Source of the DNA: Candidatus Copromonas faecavium (nom. illeg.)
GTDB taxonomy: Bacteria > Bacillota > Clostridia > Lachnospirales > Lachnospiraceae
Length of the DNA stretch: 64,000 nucleotides
Assembly: GCA_018712915.1 (NCBI GenBank)
Contig: DVGC01000025.1
Coordinates: forward strand, 1-64,000
Direction of reading: 5' to 3'
Positions 32,544 through 45,424 of this stretch are shown here, piece by piece; positions within the stretch are counted from its first letter, which is position 1; each line of letters starts with the position of its first letter. A program made the translations under genes and the position numbers. Under the pieces are notes generated by a model. The model was not told where the DNA came from. It saw nothing but the letters and a program-made list of their open reading frames with translations, and searched no databases.

Positions 32544-35500
32544 ATGGAGAAAAGCAGAATACGTCCGGTTCCGGCCGGAAAAGGCGTAAGAATGAGCTAC
32601 TCAAGACAGAAGGAAGTTCTTGAGATGCCCAACCTGATCGAAATCCAGAAGGATTCCTATCAGTGGTTCCTGGACGAAGGCCTGAAGGAGGTCTTTGAGG
32701 ATATCTCCCCAATCGCGGACTTTGCCGGTCATCTGAGCCTGGAGTTTGTGGACTTCACGTTATGCCGGGATGACATTAAGTATACGATTGAGGAGTGCAA
32801 AGAGCGGGATGCTACTTACGCCGCGCCTTTGAAAGTAAAGGTAAGACTCTGCAACAAAGATAAAGACGAAATCAATGAACACGAGATTTTCATGGGTGAT
32901 CTGCCGTTGATGACCGATACGGGTTCCTTCGTGATTAATGGCGCGGAACGTGTTATTGTAAGCCAGCTGGTTCGCTCCCCTGGAATTTATTATGGAATCG
33001 ACCGTGACAAAATCGGTAAAGAGCTTTTTTCCTGCACCGTAATCCCCAATCGCGGCGCATGGCTGGAGTATGAAACGGATTCCAACGACGTCTTTTATGT
33101 CCGTGTGGACCGTACAAGAAAGGTGCCCGTAACCGTTCTGGTGCGTGCCCTCGGCTATGGAACCAATGCGGAGATTACCGAGCTGTTCGGTGAGGAACCG
33201 AAGATCACGGCCTGCTTCGGCAAGGATCCTTCTGATAACTATCAGGACGGCCTGCTGGAGCTGTATAAAAAGATCCGTCCCGGTGAGCCGCTTTCCGTGG
33301 ACAGTGCGGAGAGCCTTTTAAACAGCATGTTCTTCGACCCCAGAAGATACGACCTGGCAAAGGTGGGACGGTATAAATTCAATAAGAAGCTGCACTTTAA
33401 AAACCGCCTGACCGGACAGATTGCGGCTGAAGATGTGGTAGACGTTACGACCGGAGAGATCCTGGCAGAGGCCGGAAAGGCCATGACTAAGGAGCAGGCC
33501 ACAGCCATTCAGAACGCTGCAATTCCTTATGTGTGGGTTCAGACAGAGGAAAGACGGGTTAAGGTTCTTTCCAATATGATGGTGGATCTGGCTCATTATG
33601 TGACCTTTGATCCGGAGGAAGCCGGCGTAACGGAGATGGTATTTTATCCGGCCCTTGCGGAGCTTCTGGAGAAGGCGGACGGTCTGTCTGAGGAAGAATT
33701 AAAGGCAGAGATTCACCGCCATATCCACGACCTGATTCCGAAGCACATTACGAAGGAAGATATCCTTGCTTCCATTAACTATAATATGCATCTGGAGTAC
33801 GGAATCGGAACAAAGGATGATATCGATCATCTTGGAAACAGAAGAATCCGTGCCGTGGGCGAACTGCTGCAGAACCAGTACCGCATCGGTCTTTCCAGAA
33901 TGGAGCGTGTGGTAAGAGAGCGGATGACCACCCAGGATATGGATGGAATTACGCCGCAGTCCTTAATCAACATCAAGCCGGTGACGGCGGCGGTGAAGGA
34001 GTTCTTCGGTAGCTCTCAGCTGTCCCAGTTCATGGACCAGAACAACCCGCTGTCTGAGCTGACCCATAAGAGACGTCTTTCCGCCCTGGGACCGGGAGGT
34101 CTTTCCAGAGACCGTGCCGGATTCGAGGTTCGAGATGTTCATTATACGCACTACGGCAGAATGTGCCCCATCGAGACGCCTGAAGGTCCCAACATCGGTC
34201 TGATCAACTCTCTGGCGACCTATGCGAGAGTCAACCAGTACGGCTTTGTGGAAGCGCCCTACCGTGTCATCGACAAGACCGATCCGGCCAACCCCAGAGT
34301 CACCGATGAGGTCATCTATCTGACGGCCGATGAGGAAGATAATTACGTAGTGGCTCAGGCCAATGAGCCGCTGGACGAGGAAGGCCACTTCATTCACAAC
34401 AACATTTCCGGACGGTTCCGCGAGGAAACCTCTTCCTTCCAGAAGCGTTCGGTGGATTTGATGGACGTATCCCCGAAGATGGTATTCTCCGTGGCGACTT
34501 CCATGATTCCCTTCCTGGAGAACGACGACGCCAACCGTGCCCTGATGGGTTCCAACATGCAGCGTCAGGCCGTTCCCCTTCTGACAACGGAAGCTCCTGT
34601 TGTAGGAACGGGTATTGAAGGAAAGGCGGCCGTGGACTCCGGCGTCTGCGTTCTTGCGAAGAATGCCGGAGTGGTGGAGCGTTCCGCTTCCAATGAGATT
34701 ATTATTAAGCGTGATTCGGACGGCAACCGGGATGTGTACCGTCTGACCAAGTTTAAGAGAAGCAACCAGAGCAACTGCTATAACCAGAAGCCCATCGTCT
34801 ACAAAGGTGACCATGTGGAAAAGGGCGAGGTAATTGCAGACGGCCCGTCCACCAAGAACGGTGAGATCGCCCTGGGAAAGAACCCCTTAATCGGCTTCAT
34901 GACCTGGGAGGGATACAACTACGAGGATGCGGTTCTGTTAAGCGAGAAGCTGGTGCAGGACGATGTTTATACCTCTGTCCATATCGAGGAATATGAGGCA
35001 GAATCCAGAGACACCAAACTGGGACCGGAGGAAATTACAAGAGACGTTCCCGGCGTGGGCGAGGATGCCTTAAAGGATCTGGATGAGAGAGGAATCATCC
35101 GCATCGGCGCGGAGGTTCGTGCCGGTGATATCCTTGTGGGTAAGGTAACTCCCAAGGGAGAGACAGAGCTGACTGCCGAGGAGCGGCTGTTAAGAGCTAT
35201 TTTCGGTGAGAAGGCAAGAGAAGTCCGCGATACTTCCTTAAAGGTGCCCCACGGCGCTTACGGAATCGTTGTGGATGCGAGAGTATTTACAAGAGAAAAC
35301 GGCGATGAACTGGCTCCCGGCGTGAACCAGACCGTCCGTATCTATATTGCGCAGAAGAGAAAGATTTCCGTGGGCGACAAGATGGCCGGCCGTCACGGAA
35401 ACAAGGGTGTGGTGTCCCGTGTGCTTCCGGTGGAGGATATGCCCTTCCTTCCCAACGGACGTCCGCTGGATATCGTGCTGAACCCCCTGGGTGTGCCGTC

Positions 35501-36419
35501 CCGTATGAATATCGGACAGGTGCTGGAGATTCACTTGAGCCTGGCCGCCAAGGCCCTTGGCTTTAATGTATCCACGCCGGTTTTTGACGGTGCGGATGAG
35601 AACGACATTCAGGATACGCTGGAGCTGGCCAACGACTATGTAAATATGGAATGGGATGCGTTCCAGGAGAAATATAAGGCTCTGGTGAAGCCGGAGGTTA
35701 TGGAGTATCTGGGAGAGCATCTGGATCATCGTGCGCTCTGGAAGGGCGTTCCAATCCAGAGAGATGGAAAAGTCCTCTTAAGAGACGGACGGACCGGAGA
35801 ATACTTCGACAGTCCGACCACCATCGGTCACATGCATTACTTAAAGCTTCACCATCTGGTAGATGATAAGATTCATGCCCGTTCCACCGGCCCATATGCC
35901 CTGGTAACCCAGCAGCCCTTAGGCGGCAAGGCCCAGTTCGGCGGACAGCGGTTCGGTGAGATGGAGGTTTGGGCTCTGGAGGCTTATGGTGCATCCTACA
36001 CACTGCAGGAGATCCTGACTGTGAAGTCCGACGATGTGGTGGGACGTGTAAAGACCTATGAGGCCATTATCAAGGGAGAGAATATTCCGGAGCCGGGTAT
36101 CCCCGAGTCCTTCAAGGTACTGCTGAAGGAGCTTCAGTCCCTGGGACTGGATGTGCGTGTGCTGCGTGACAACGGCGAGGAGGTCGACATGTCTGAGAAC
36201 ATCGACTACTCCGACACCAATTACGATCTGCGCTCCATCATCGAAGGCGACAGAAGCTACAGCGACAAGGGAGAAAACCTGGGCGATTATGGCTTCCAGA
36301 AGCAGGAGTTCAAAGGCGAAGAGCTTGTGGACGTGGAGGATGATGATTATACGGAGGATTCTTCGGACGACGATTATATCAACGATGAATACACCGAACA
36401 TGACGCCGATGAGATTTAA
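32544..36419 (+). CDS. rpoB: DNA-directed RNA polymerase subunit beta
   Basis: 1291 residues. Diagnostic segments: rifampicin region [20 protein letters not shown] and [20 protein letters not shown], the catalytic-centre lysines region [20 protein letters not shown], and the C-terminal clamp [21 protein letters not shown] chose ATG 32544 ([14 protein letters not shown]) with AGGGGTGA 8 nt upstream; the frame opens at 32448, but that codon is inside the -10 element. The acidic tail (about the last 60 residues, rich in Asp/Glu/Tyr) is long. It heads its own operon here, with no ribosomal protein genes in front. Confidence 0.98.
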   Translation: MEKSRIRPVPAGKGVRMSYSRQKEVLEMPNLIEIQKDSYQWFLDEGLKEVFEDISPIADFAGHLSLEFVDFTLCRDDIKYTIEECKERDATYAAPLKVKVRLCNKDKDEINEHEIFMGDLPLMTDTGSFVINGAERVIVSQLVRSPGIYYGIDRDKIGKELFSCTVIPNRGAWLEYETDSNDVFYVRVDRTRKVPVTVLVRALGYGTNAEITELFGEEPKITACFGKDPSDNYQDGLLELYKKIRPGEPLSVDSAESLLNSMFFDPRRYDLAKVGRYKFNKKLHFKNRLTGQIAAEDVVDVTTGEILAEAGKAMTKEQATAIQNAAIPYVWVQTEERRVKVLSNMMVDLAHYVTFDPEEAGVTEMVFYPALAELLEKADGLSEEELKAEIHRHIHDLIPKHITKEDILASINYNMHLEYGIGTKDDIDHLGNRRIRAVGELLQNQYRIGLSRMERVVRERMTTQDMDGITPQSLINIKPVTAAVKEFFGSSQLSQFMDQNNPLSELTHKRRLSALGPGGLSRDRAGFEVRDVHYTHYGRMCPIETPEGPNIGLINSLATYARVNQYGFVEAPYRVIDKTDPANPRVTDEVIYLTADEEDNYVVAQANEPLDEEGHFIHNNISGRFREETSSFQKRSVDLMDVSPKMVFSVATSMIPFLENDDANRALMGSNMQRQAVPLLTTEAPVVGTGIEGKAAVDSGVCVLAKNAGVVERSASNEIIIKRDSDGNRDVYRLTKFKRSNQSNCYNQKPIVYKGDHVEKGEVIADGPSTKNGEIALGKNPLIGFMTWEGYNYEDAVLLSEKLVQDDVYTSVHIEEYEAESRDTKLGPEEITRDVPGVGEDALKDLDERGIIRIGAEVRAGDILVGKVTPKGETELTAEERLLRAIFGEKAREVRDTSLKVPHGAYGIVVDARVFTRENGDELAPGVNQTVRIYIAQKRKISVGDKMAGRHGNKGVVSRVLPVEDMPFLPNGRPLDIVLNPLGVPSRMNIGQVLEIHLSLAAKALGFNVSTPVFDGADENDIQDTLELANDYVNMEWDAFQEKYKALVKPEVMEYLGEHLDHRALWKGVPIQRDGKVLLRDGRTGEYFDSPTTIGHMHYLKLHHLVDDKIHARSTGPYALVTQQPLGGKAQFGGQRFGEMEVWALEAYGASYTLQEILTVKSDDVVGRVKTYEAIIKGENIPEPGIPESFKVLLKELQSLGLDVRVLRDNGEEVDMSENIDYSDTNYDLRSIIEGDRSYSDKGENLGDYGFQKQEFKGEELVDVEDDDYTEDSSDDDYINDEYTEHDADEI

Positions 36420-36440
36420 TAATAGAAGGGAGTACCGTTC

Positions 36441-40097
<3,657 letters not shown>

Positions 40098-40123
40098 ACA
40101 TCTGAAATAAATACGCAGGATAG

Positions 40124-40154
40124 CAGCGAGGGAAGAAGGATTCCCTCGCTGTTG
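40124..40154 (+). terminator. Terminator of rpoBC
   Basis: CAGCGAGGGAA (40124-40134) and TTCCCTCGCTG (40141-40151), 6-nt loop, then TTG. Stem strong, T tract weak. Confidence 0.6.
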
Positions 40155-40187
40155 TACGTTATGGGGAGTTAGAAAAGGGAAACTATT

Positions 40188-41354
40188 ATGATAACAGTAT
40201 TATCGCATTTATTTATTAAGGACAGGGAGCACCTGGAAGACGGGGGAGTCAGAAGGGCCTATGGAATGCTGTGCAGCATTGTGGGAATCCTTTTGAATGT
40301 GCTTTTATTTGCAGGCAAATATCTGGCCGGTGTTTTAAGCGGCTCCATCGCTGTCACCGCAGATGCCTTCAACAACCTGTCAGATGCCGGTTCCTCCTTT
40401 ATTACGCTGGTGGGATTCCGGTTTTCCGGGATGAAGGCGGATGCCGACCATCCGTTTGGCCATGGAAGGATTGAGTACATATCCGGTTTCGGAGTCTCCG
40501 TGGTGATTATTCTGATGGGCGTTGAGCTGCTGAAAACCTCGGTGGAAAAAATCCTTCATCCGGAACCGGTCAATGCAGGCCTTCTTCCGGCGGCTATCCT
40601 GGTGGCCTCCATCTGTGTGAAGCTGTACATGGCCTTTTACAACCGGAAAATCGGAAAGAAAATTGACTCAGAGGCCATGAAAGCGGCCGGCATGGACAGC
40701 CTCAGTGATTCGGCGGCCACGGCAGCTGTTTTGCTTTCCATGGGAGTAGGATATTTTACAGGACTTCAGATTGACGGCTGGTGCGGATGCCTGGTGGCCT
40801 GCTTCGTTCTGTATGCCGGTTATGGAGCTGCCAGGGATACGCTGAATCCCCTTCTTGGACAGCCGCCGTCCAGGGAATACGTGGAACAGATTAAGGAAAT
40901 CGTTATGAGCCATCCGGGGATCCTGGGAATCCATGATCTGGTGGTTCATGATTATGGTCCCGGAAGAAGGATGGTGTCCCTTCATGGGGAAGTATCCGGA
41001 AACGGCGATATTTTTGAAATTCATGACATGATAGACCGGATTGAGAAGGAACTGAATCAGAAAATGGGCTGCGAGGCCGTGATTCACATGGATCCGGTGG
41101 AGGCGGACAATGAGGTCGTGACGGAAACGAAACAGGAACTGACCGCTCTGATTGCCGGCTCCTATCCTCAGGTATCCATCCATGATTTCCGAATGGTCCA
41201 GGGACCCACGCATACAAATTTAATATTTGACGCGGTGGTGCCTTACGGTTATGATAAGAGTGATGAGGACGTGAAACGGGGAATCGAGAACCTGGTGACG
41301 GAACACTGGAAGAATTATTTTGCCGTGGTTCAGGTGGAGCAGTCCTACGTATAG
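40188..41354 (+). CDS. Cation diffusion facilitator family metal exporter
   Basis: 388 residues. CDF fold: membrane helices with the metal-site aspartates in AVTADAFNNLSDAGSSFITL, the ADHPFGHGRIEYISG motif, and the second site AAGMDSLSDSAATAAVL; a cytoplasmic dimerisation domain (HDLVVHDYGPGRRMVSLHGE) follows. The C-terminal region from about 300 is longer than in minimal FieF-like exporters. Likely exports Zn, Mn, Fe or Co; the sequence does not fix which. AAAGGGAA precedes the start. The ammonia-lyase begins 13 nt downstream. Confidence 0.9.
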   Translation: MITVLSHLFIKDREHLEDGGVRRAYGMLCSIVGILLNVLLFAGKYLAGVLSGSIAVTADAFNNLSDAGSSFITLVGFRFSGMKADADHPFGHGRIEYISGFGVSVVIILMGVELLKTSVEKILHPEPVNAGLLPAAILVASICVKLYMAFYNRKIGKKIDSEAMKAAGMDSLSDSAATAAVLLSMGVGYFTGLQIDGWCGCLVACFVLYAGYGAARDTLNPLLGQPPSREYVEQIKEIVMSHPGILGIHDLVVHDYGPGRRMVSLHGEVSGNGDIFEIHDMIDRIEKELNQKMGCEAVIHMDPVEADNEVVTETKQELTALIAGSYPQVSIHDFRMVQGPTHTNLIFDAVVPYGYDKSDEDVKRGIENLVTEHWKNYFAVVQVEQSYV

Positions 41355-41367
41355 GAGGGGAATGAAA

Positions 41368-42633
41368 ATGAACGAGAACATTACGGTTTATCAGGGAAAA
41401 AGACCGGGAGGAATGCCGCCGGCTTTTCTGGATGCTGACGCTGCAAAGCGTGTGAGAAACTTTCATCAATCTTTGGAGGAGTACGAGAAGACGCCGCTGG
41501 TTTCGCTGGATTCCATGGCCAAAAGACTGGGCCTTGGAGGCATCTACGTAAAGAATGAATCCAAGCGGTTTGGGCTTAATGCGTTTAAAGCGCTGGGAGC
41601 TTCCTACGCGATTCATGAGCTTCTGCTTAAGGAAGCAGAGGCGGAAGACGGGAAAGGGACCGGTATTTCCGGAAACGGAGCCTGCGGCAAAGAGACGGGC
41701 GGCAGCCGGAAGAAGGAAGAACAGGCGGGAAAGAGCGGACAGCCTGGGGACGGGCAGACCGTTCATCCTGCGTTCCCTGGCGGAAAAGGAAAGGTATTTG
41801 TGACGGCAACCGACGGAAACCACGGAAAAGGCGTGGCCTGGTCTGCCTGGAAGGCCGGAGGAAGGGCTTTTGTGTTTATGCCCAAGGGATCCAGAGAATG
41901 CCGGGTGGAGGCGATTGCGGCCATCGGAGAGACAAAGGTGACGGTGACGGACTGGAATTACGATGATACCGTACGGTATGCCTGGAATTTTGCCCGGGAA
42001 AACGGCTATTATTTTATTCAGGACACCGGATTTGACGGATACACGGAAATTCCCAACCTGATTGGTCAGGGATACCTGACGATGATTGAAGAGGCGCTGG
42101 AACAGCTGGCAGAATACGGGGTGGAGAGACCGACCCATGTGTTTCTGCAGGCAGGTGTGGGCACCATGGCCGGGGCGGTGCTGGGATATCTGGCCAACCG
42201 GTATCAGGAGAAGCTTCCGACGGTATCCATTGTGGAGGCAGATGAATCGGCCTGCGTGCTGGCTTCCGCAAAGGCAGGGGAGCGGGCAGCCATTGGCGGC
42301 AACCCTCAGACGGTGATGGCCGGATTAAACTGCGGAGAGGTAAGCATCTGCGTCTGGCCGATTCTCAGAGACTTCGCCAGCTTTTATATTTCCTGTCCTG
42401 ACTGGGTGACAGAGCTGGGAATGCGGACCTATGCGCATCCGGAAGGAACGGATCAGCCGGTGATTTCCGGGGAATCGGGAGCTGTCGGCCTGGGTCTTAT
42501 CATGAGCCTCTGCGAAAAAGCGGAATATGAAGAGAGCAGAAAGGCCATGGGTCTGGATGAAAACTCCAGGATTTTACTGATTTCCACGGAAGGAAACACG
42601 GATCCGGAGCATTACGAAGCAGTTACGAAGTAA
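41368..42633 (+). CDS. dpaL: 2,3-Diaminopropionate ammonia-lyase
   Basis: PLP enzyme of 421 residues that splits 2,3-diaminopropionate to pyruvate and two ammonia. PLP lysine Lys74 is in RFGLNAFKALGASYA; substrate/PLP motifs TATDGNHGKGVAW and the glycine loop QAGVGTMAGAVLGY are present. I chose ATG 41368 with AGGAGGGG 7 nt upstream; ATG 41362 is too close. Residues about 91-139 are a Gly/Lys/Glu-rich low-complexity insertion between two core elements, not expected in the roughly 400-residue family. Shares a transcript with the CDF exporter by spacing; no functional link is evident. Confidence 0.9.
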   Translation: MNENITVYQGKRPGGMPPAFLDADAAKRVRNFHQSLEEYEKTPLVSLDSMAKRLGLGGIYVKNESKRFGLNAFKALGASYAIHELLLKEAEAEDGKGTGISGNGACGKETGGSRKKEEQAGKSGQPGDGQTVHPAFPGGKGKVFVTATDGNHGKGVAWSAWKAGGRAFVFMPKGSRECRVEAIAAIGETKVTVTDWNYDDTVRYAWNFARENGYYFIQDTGFDGYTEIPNLIGQGYLTMIEEALEQLAEYGVERPTHVFLQAGVGTMAGAVLGYLANRYQEKLPTVSIVEADESACVLASAKAGERAAIGGNPQTVMAGLNCGEVSICVWPILRDFASFYISCPDWVTELGMRTYAHPEGTDQPVISGESGAVGLGLIMSLCEKAEYEESRKAMGLDENSRILLISTEGNTDPEHYEAVTK

Positions 42634-42720
42634 TAGTTTGAAATTGGTTTCCAGGCCGCCTTCTGGATACGTGGTTCGTTTCTTTATTTCTTCATCTTTG
42701 TTTCTTTTTTGAGAAAACAG

Positions 42721-42749
42721 TTGTCTGATGTTTGAAAAAATGATATTCT
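42721..42749 (+). promoter_or_regulatory. Promoter of the Met-rich secreted protein
   Basis: TTGTCT (42721-42726), 17-nt spacer, TATTCT (42744-42749). Confidence 0.5.
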
Positions 42750-42786
42750 ATAGCTATGTAATCAGGCAAAAAGGAGGAATCTGCTT

Positions 42787-43818
42787 ATGAAAAAGTGGAA
42801 AGCAGCACTGGCGGTTATCCCGATGACAGCTGCTCTGTCGTTTCCGGCATTTGCAGGCGAATGGCATCTGGATATGAACGGCTGGTGGTACGAAACTGAC
42901 GATGGCGCCTACTACCGGAATGGCTGGCAGTGGATTGATGGAAACCAGGATGGCTGGGCAGAGTGCTATTATTTCAACAATCAGGGCTATGTGTCCGTGC
43001 GGACCAGACAGGTGGATGGCTGGGAAGTGAATGAAGACGGCGCATGGACGGTGGATGGTGAGATTCAGCGCAAGTATGTTCCGGTTCCGGGAATGGAAAA
43101 TGATCCGGCGGCTGTAGAGGCATACCGGACGGCCTACGAAAAGAATGAAAATCTGACCACGGCCGATGTGGATGCCAACTACGTGATGACCATGGAGATG
43201 GAAGGCGTTTCTCTGGATATCGGAATGAACATGAATATGAAGATGCGCGGGCTGGATGGAAATAATCTGGAGTTCCTGGCGGAAGGCACTATGACCATGC
43301 TTGGCGCGGAAATTCCCATGACCATGTTCTATACGGATGGTTATATGTATACGGATGCCATGGGAGAGAAGAGCCGGCAGCCTATGGAGGCAATGGAAGC
43401 GGTGGCCCAGGCCAACAGCACGGTTTCCTCCGGTGTAGATATGGATTTGTCTGTTATGCGAGGAATGCGGATGCGGGAGGAAAATGGAAAGACGATCATT
43501 TCCTTCTCCATGGATCCGGTTATGATGAATTCCGTCATGAATTCTATGATGCTGGATATGAGCGCCTATGAGGAGCTGGGAGTGGATGCTTCTTATCAGC
43601 TGAATTCCTGCAGCGGAGAGATGGTCATCAACAGTGAAGGCTATTATGAGAGCATGGTTCTCAATATGGATATGGGAATGGATATGTCCGCAGAAGGAGA
43701 AACGCTCCATGTTGTTTACAAGCTCAATATGGATATGACTTATAACAATCCTGGACAGGAGGTTTCCTTTACGCTTCCATCCACGGAAGGATACCAGGAT
43801 GCCTACTATACGGTATAA
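42787..43818 (+). CDS. Secreted Met-rich protein with GW-type repeats and a DUF6612-like domain
   Basis: 343 residues. Signal peptide (KKWKAALAVIPMTAALSFPAFA), then two cell-wall-binding-like GW repeats (DMNGWWYETDDGAYYRNGWQ, GWAECYYFNNQGYVSV, about 30-75). From about 110 to the end it is a beta-rich domain very high in methionine (for example MNMNMKMRG, VLNMDMGMDM). The pattern of alternating strands resembles LppX/DUF6612-type lipoproteins, but there is no lipobox Cys, so anchoring would be by the GW repeats. Ligand unknown. AAGGAGG precedes ATG 42787. Confidence 0.65.
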   Translation: MKKWKAALAVIPMTAALSFPAFAGEWHLDMNGWWYETDDGAYYRNGWQWIDGNQDGWAECYYFNNQGYVSVRTRQVDGWEVNEDGAWTVDGEIQRKYVPVPGMENDPAAVEAYRTAYEKNENLTTADVDANYVMTMEMEGVSLDIGMNMNMKMRGLDGNNLEFLAEGTMTMLGAEIPMTMFYTDGYMYTDAMGEKSRQPMEAMEAVAQANSTVSSGVDMDLSVMRGMRMREENGKTIISFSMDPVMMNSVMNSMMLDMSAYEELGVDASYQLNSCSGEMVINSEGYYESMVLNMDMGMDMSAEGETLHVVYKLNMDMTYNNPGQEVSFTLPSTEGYQDAYYTV

Positions 43819-43954
43819 GGACCGGCAGATGGCGGAAAAATACTCCGCCAGGAGGCATACAACGATAGAAACGGAATAACAGAAAGACCGGAACGAAGTG
43901 AGGCTGCGGGGTAAGCTCTGCGGCGGATCGGTTTCCGGAGAGATGAAGATGGGG

Positions 43955-43986
43955 CAGGCCGTCTGCGAAAGCAGGCGGCCTGTTTG
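43955..43986 (+). terminator. Terminator after the Met-rich protein gene
   Basis: CAGGCCGTCTGC (43955-43966) pairs with GCAGGCGGCCTG (43971-43982) around a GAAA tetraloop, then TTTG. One G-U pair. The rest of the 43819-44091 gap holds only the promoter candidate for the next gene. Confidence 0.65.
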
Positions 43987-44034
43987 CTGTCTAAACCACC
44001 ACAAATAGCCATGAAAGCGGCAGCTTAGCCCGGA

Positions 44035-44062
44035 ACCGAAGAAGCAAGACAGGCATATACTG
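44035..44062 (+). promoter_or_regulatory. Sigma-K-like promoter candidate of the glycosyltransferase
   Basis: AC (44035-44036), 17 nt, CATATACTG (44054-44062) approximates the sporulation sigma-K pattern (AC, 16-17 nt, CATANNNTA) with the last base off. The motif is short and can arise by chance. Confidence 0.25.
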
Positions 44063-44091
44063 GCAGTAAGCGAAACTGCGGGAGAAGGAAT

Positions 44092-45195
44092 ATGGTTTCA
44101 GTCAGTCTGTGCATGATTGTAAAAAATGAGGAAGACGTTCTGGAACGGTGTCTTTCAAGTGTTGGCGATTTTGCTGACGAAATCATTGTTGTTGATACAG
44201 GCTCTGCCGATCGGACGGAGGAAATTGCAAGACGGTTTACGGATCAGGTTTATACGTTTGAATGGAGGGATGATTTTGCTGCTGCCAGGAATTTTGCTTT
44301 TCGTAAGGGACATGGAGAGTATCTGTTCTGGCTTGATGCGGATGATGTGATCCCGGAAGAAGAGCTTTTGAAATTAAAGCAGCTGAAAGCTATGCTGGCA
44401 GAACCGCTGCCTGACGTGATTATGATGAAATATGCTGTGAGCTTTGATGAAACGGGACGTCCCATTTTTACTTTTTTCCGGGAACGGCTGGTGAGAAACG
44501 GCCCCTTGGCTGTCTGGCAGGGGCGGGTGCATGAAGTGATTCCCTCTTTTGGACGGGTAATGAAAGTGGACATTACCATCGAACATCATAAGCTGAAAAC
44601 GGCAGACTCCGACCGGAATTTAAGAATCCTGACAGATATGAAACAGAAGGAAGGGCTGAAAACAAGAGATCAGTATTATTATGGAAAAGAACTTTACTAC
44701 CATGAAAAATATGAAGAGGCCAGCCAGGCACTGGCGGAATTTCTGGAACGGCCGGATGGATGGAGTGAAGATCAGATAGATGCCTGCCGGTATCGCTCCT
44801 ACTGCCTGCATCAGCTTTCCAGGGAGAGGGAGGAGCTTCATTCTCTGGTTTCTGCTCTGGAATTTGGGGTTCCCAGGCCGGAGCTTTGCTGTGATATCGG
44901 CTGGTGGTTTTACAGGAAGGAGCGGTTTGCAGAAGCGGCATGGTGGTACCGTCAGGCACTGAGAAATGGAAAAACGGCCGGAACGGATGGCTTCATTCAG
45001 GAGGACTGCCGGGGGTATATCCCATGCCTGCAGCTTTGCGTCTGCTTTGACCGGATGGGGAAAAAAGGGCTGGCGGCCTGGTACAACGAACTGGCAGAAC
45101 GGTTCAAGCCGGGAACGGAAGTCTGTGAACGGAACCGGAAGTATTTTCAGCAGATTGGGGTAAATGCACGGCAAGGCAGGCCAGGAGTTTCGTAA
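44092..45195 (+). CDS. Family 2 glycosyltransferase with TPR-like C-terminus
   Basis: 367 residues. GT-A domain: SVSLCMIVKNEEDVLERCLS, EIIVVDTGSADRTEEIA, and the DxD site at residues 82-84 (FWLDADDVIP). From about 200, paired helices (YYYGKELYYHEKYEEASQAL, GWWFYRKERFAEAAWWYRQA) look like TPR repeats. The layout resembles SunS/SgtA-type protein glycosyltransferases. Its neighbour is a collagen-like protein rich in Gly-Ala-Thr, and in C. difficile an SgtA enzyme is encoded beside BclA3, so O- or S-linked decoration of the neighbour's threonines is the natural hypothesis. AGAAGGAAT precedes ATG 44092. Confidence 0.88.
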   Translation: MVSVSLCMIVKNEEDVLERCLSSVGDFADEIIVVDTGSADRTEEIARRFTDQVYTFEWRDDFAAARNFAFRKGHGEYLFWLDADDVIPEEELLKLKQLKAMLAEPLPDVIMMKYAVSFDETGRPIFTFFRERLVRNGPLAVWQGRVHEVIPSFGRVMKVDITIEHHKLKTADSDRNLRILTDMKQKEGLKTRDQYYYGKELYYHEKYEEASQALAEFLERPDGWSEDQIDACRYRSYCLHQLSREREELHSLVSALEFGVPRPELCCDIGWWFYRKERFAEAAWWYRQALRNGKTAGTDGFIQEDCRGYIPCLQLCVCFDRMGKKGLAAWYNELAERFKPGTEVCERNRKYFQQIGVNARQGRPGVS

Positions 45196-45325
45196 GCTGG
45201 TCGAAGATACGGAAGAAAGGGGCTGGGAGTTTCGTAAGCCGGGCGAAGATATGGAAGAAAGAAGCTGGGAGCTCCGCAGGCTAGGGAAAAGATATGACAG
45301 AAAAAGCTGGAAGGCTAACAAATAA
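45164..45325 (+). CDS. 53-residue charged protein of three 14-residue repeats
   Basis: A frame overlapping the last codons of the glycosyltransferase gene in another register. After MHGKAGQ come three units of 14 residues: EFRKLVEDTEERGW, EFRKPGEDMEERSW and ELRRLGKRYDRKSW, then KANK. The 42-nt DNA unit repeats at 45185-45310 and keeps the frame throughout; conserved E, R/K and W positions recur. GGGG lies only 3 nt before ATG 45164, so translation may depend on coupling to the upstream gene. No family recognised. It might instead be a former C-terminus of the glycosyltransferase displaced by frameshift. Confidence 0.4.
   Translation: MHGKAGQEFRKLVEDTEERGWEFRKPGEDMEERSWELRRLGKRYDRKSWKANK
45185..45310 (+). 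repeat. Three tandem 42-bp units
   Basis: Units at 45185-45226, 45227-45268 and 45269-45310. The first two are nearly identical; the third has diverged. Unit length is a multiple of three and the frame of the 53-residue ORF stays open through all three. Confidence 0.85.
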
Positions 45326-45365
45326 GGATGAAGATTTGGCTAAGCGAGAGGAAATATCATCAGAT

Positions 45366-45396
45366 CGGGACAAAATCGGATGTCCCGCATATGATA
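45366..45396 (+). promoter_or_regulatory. Inverted repeat and sigma-K-like promoter candidate of the collagen-like gene
   Basis: CGGGACA (45366-45372) and TGTCCCG (45381-45387) form a 7-bp inverted repeat. AC at 45370-45371, 16 nt, then CATATGATA (45388-45396) fits the sigma-K pattern AC-N16-CATANNNTA. The inverted repeat lies between the two elements. Suggestive, not decisive. Confidence 0.35.
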
Positions 45397-45424
45397 AAGT
45401 AAAACAAGCCAAGGAGAACAACTT

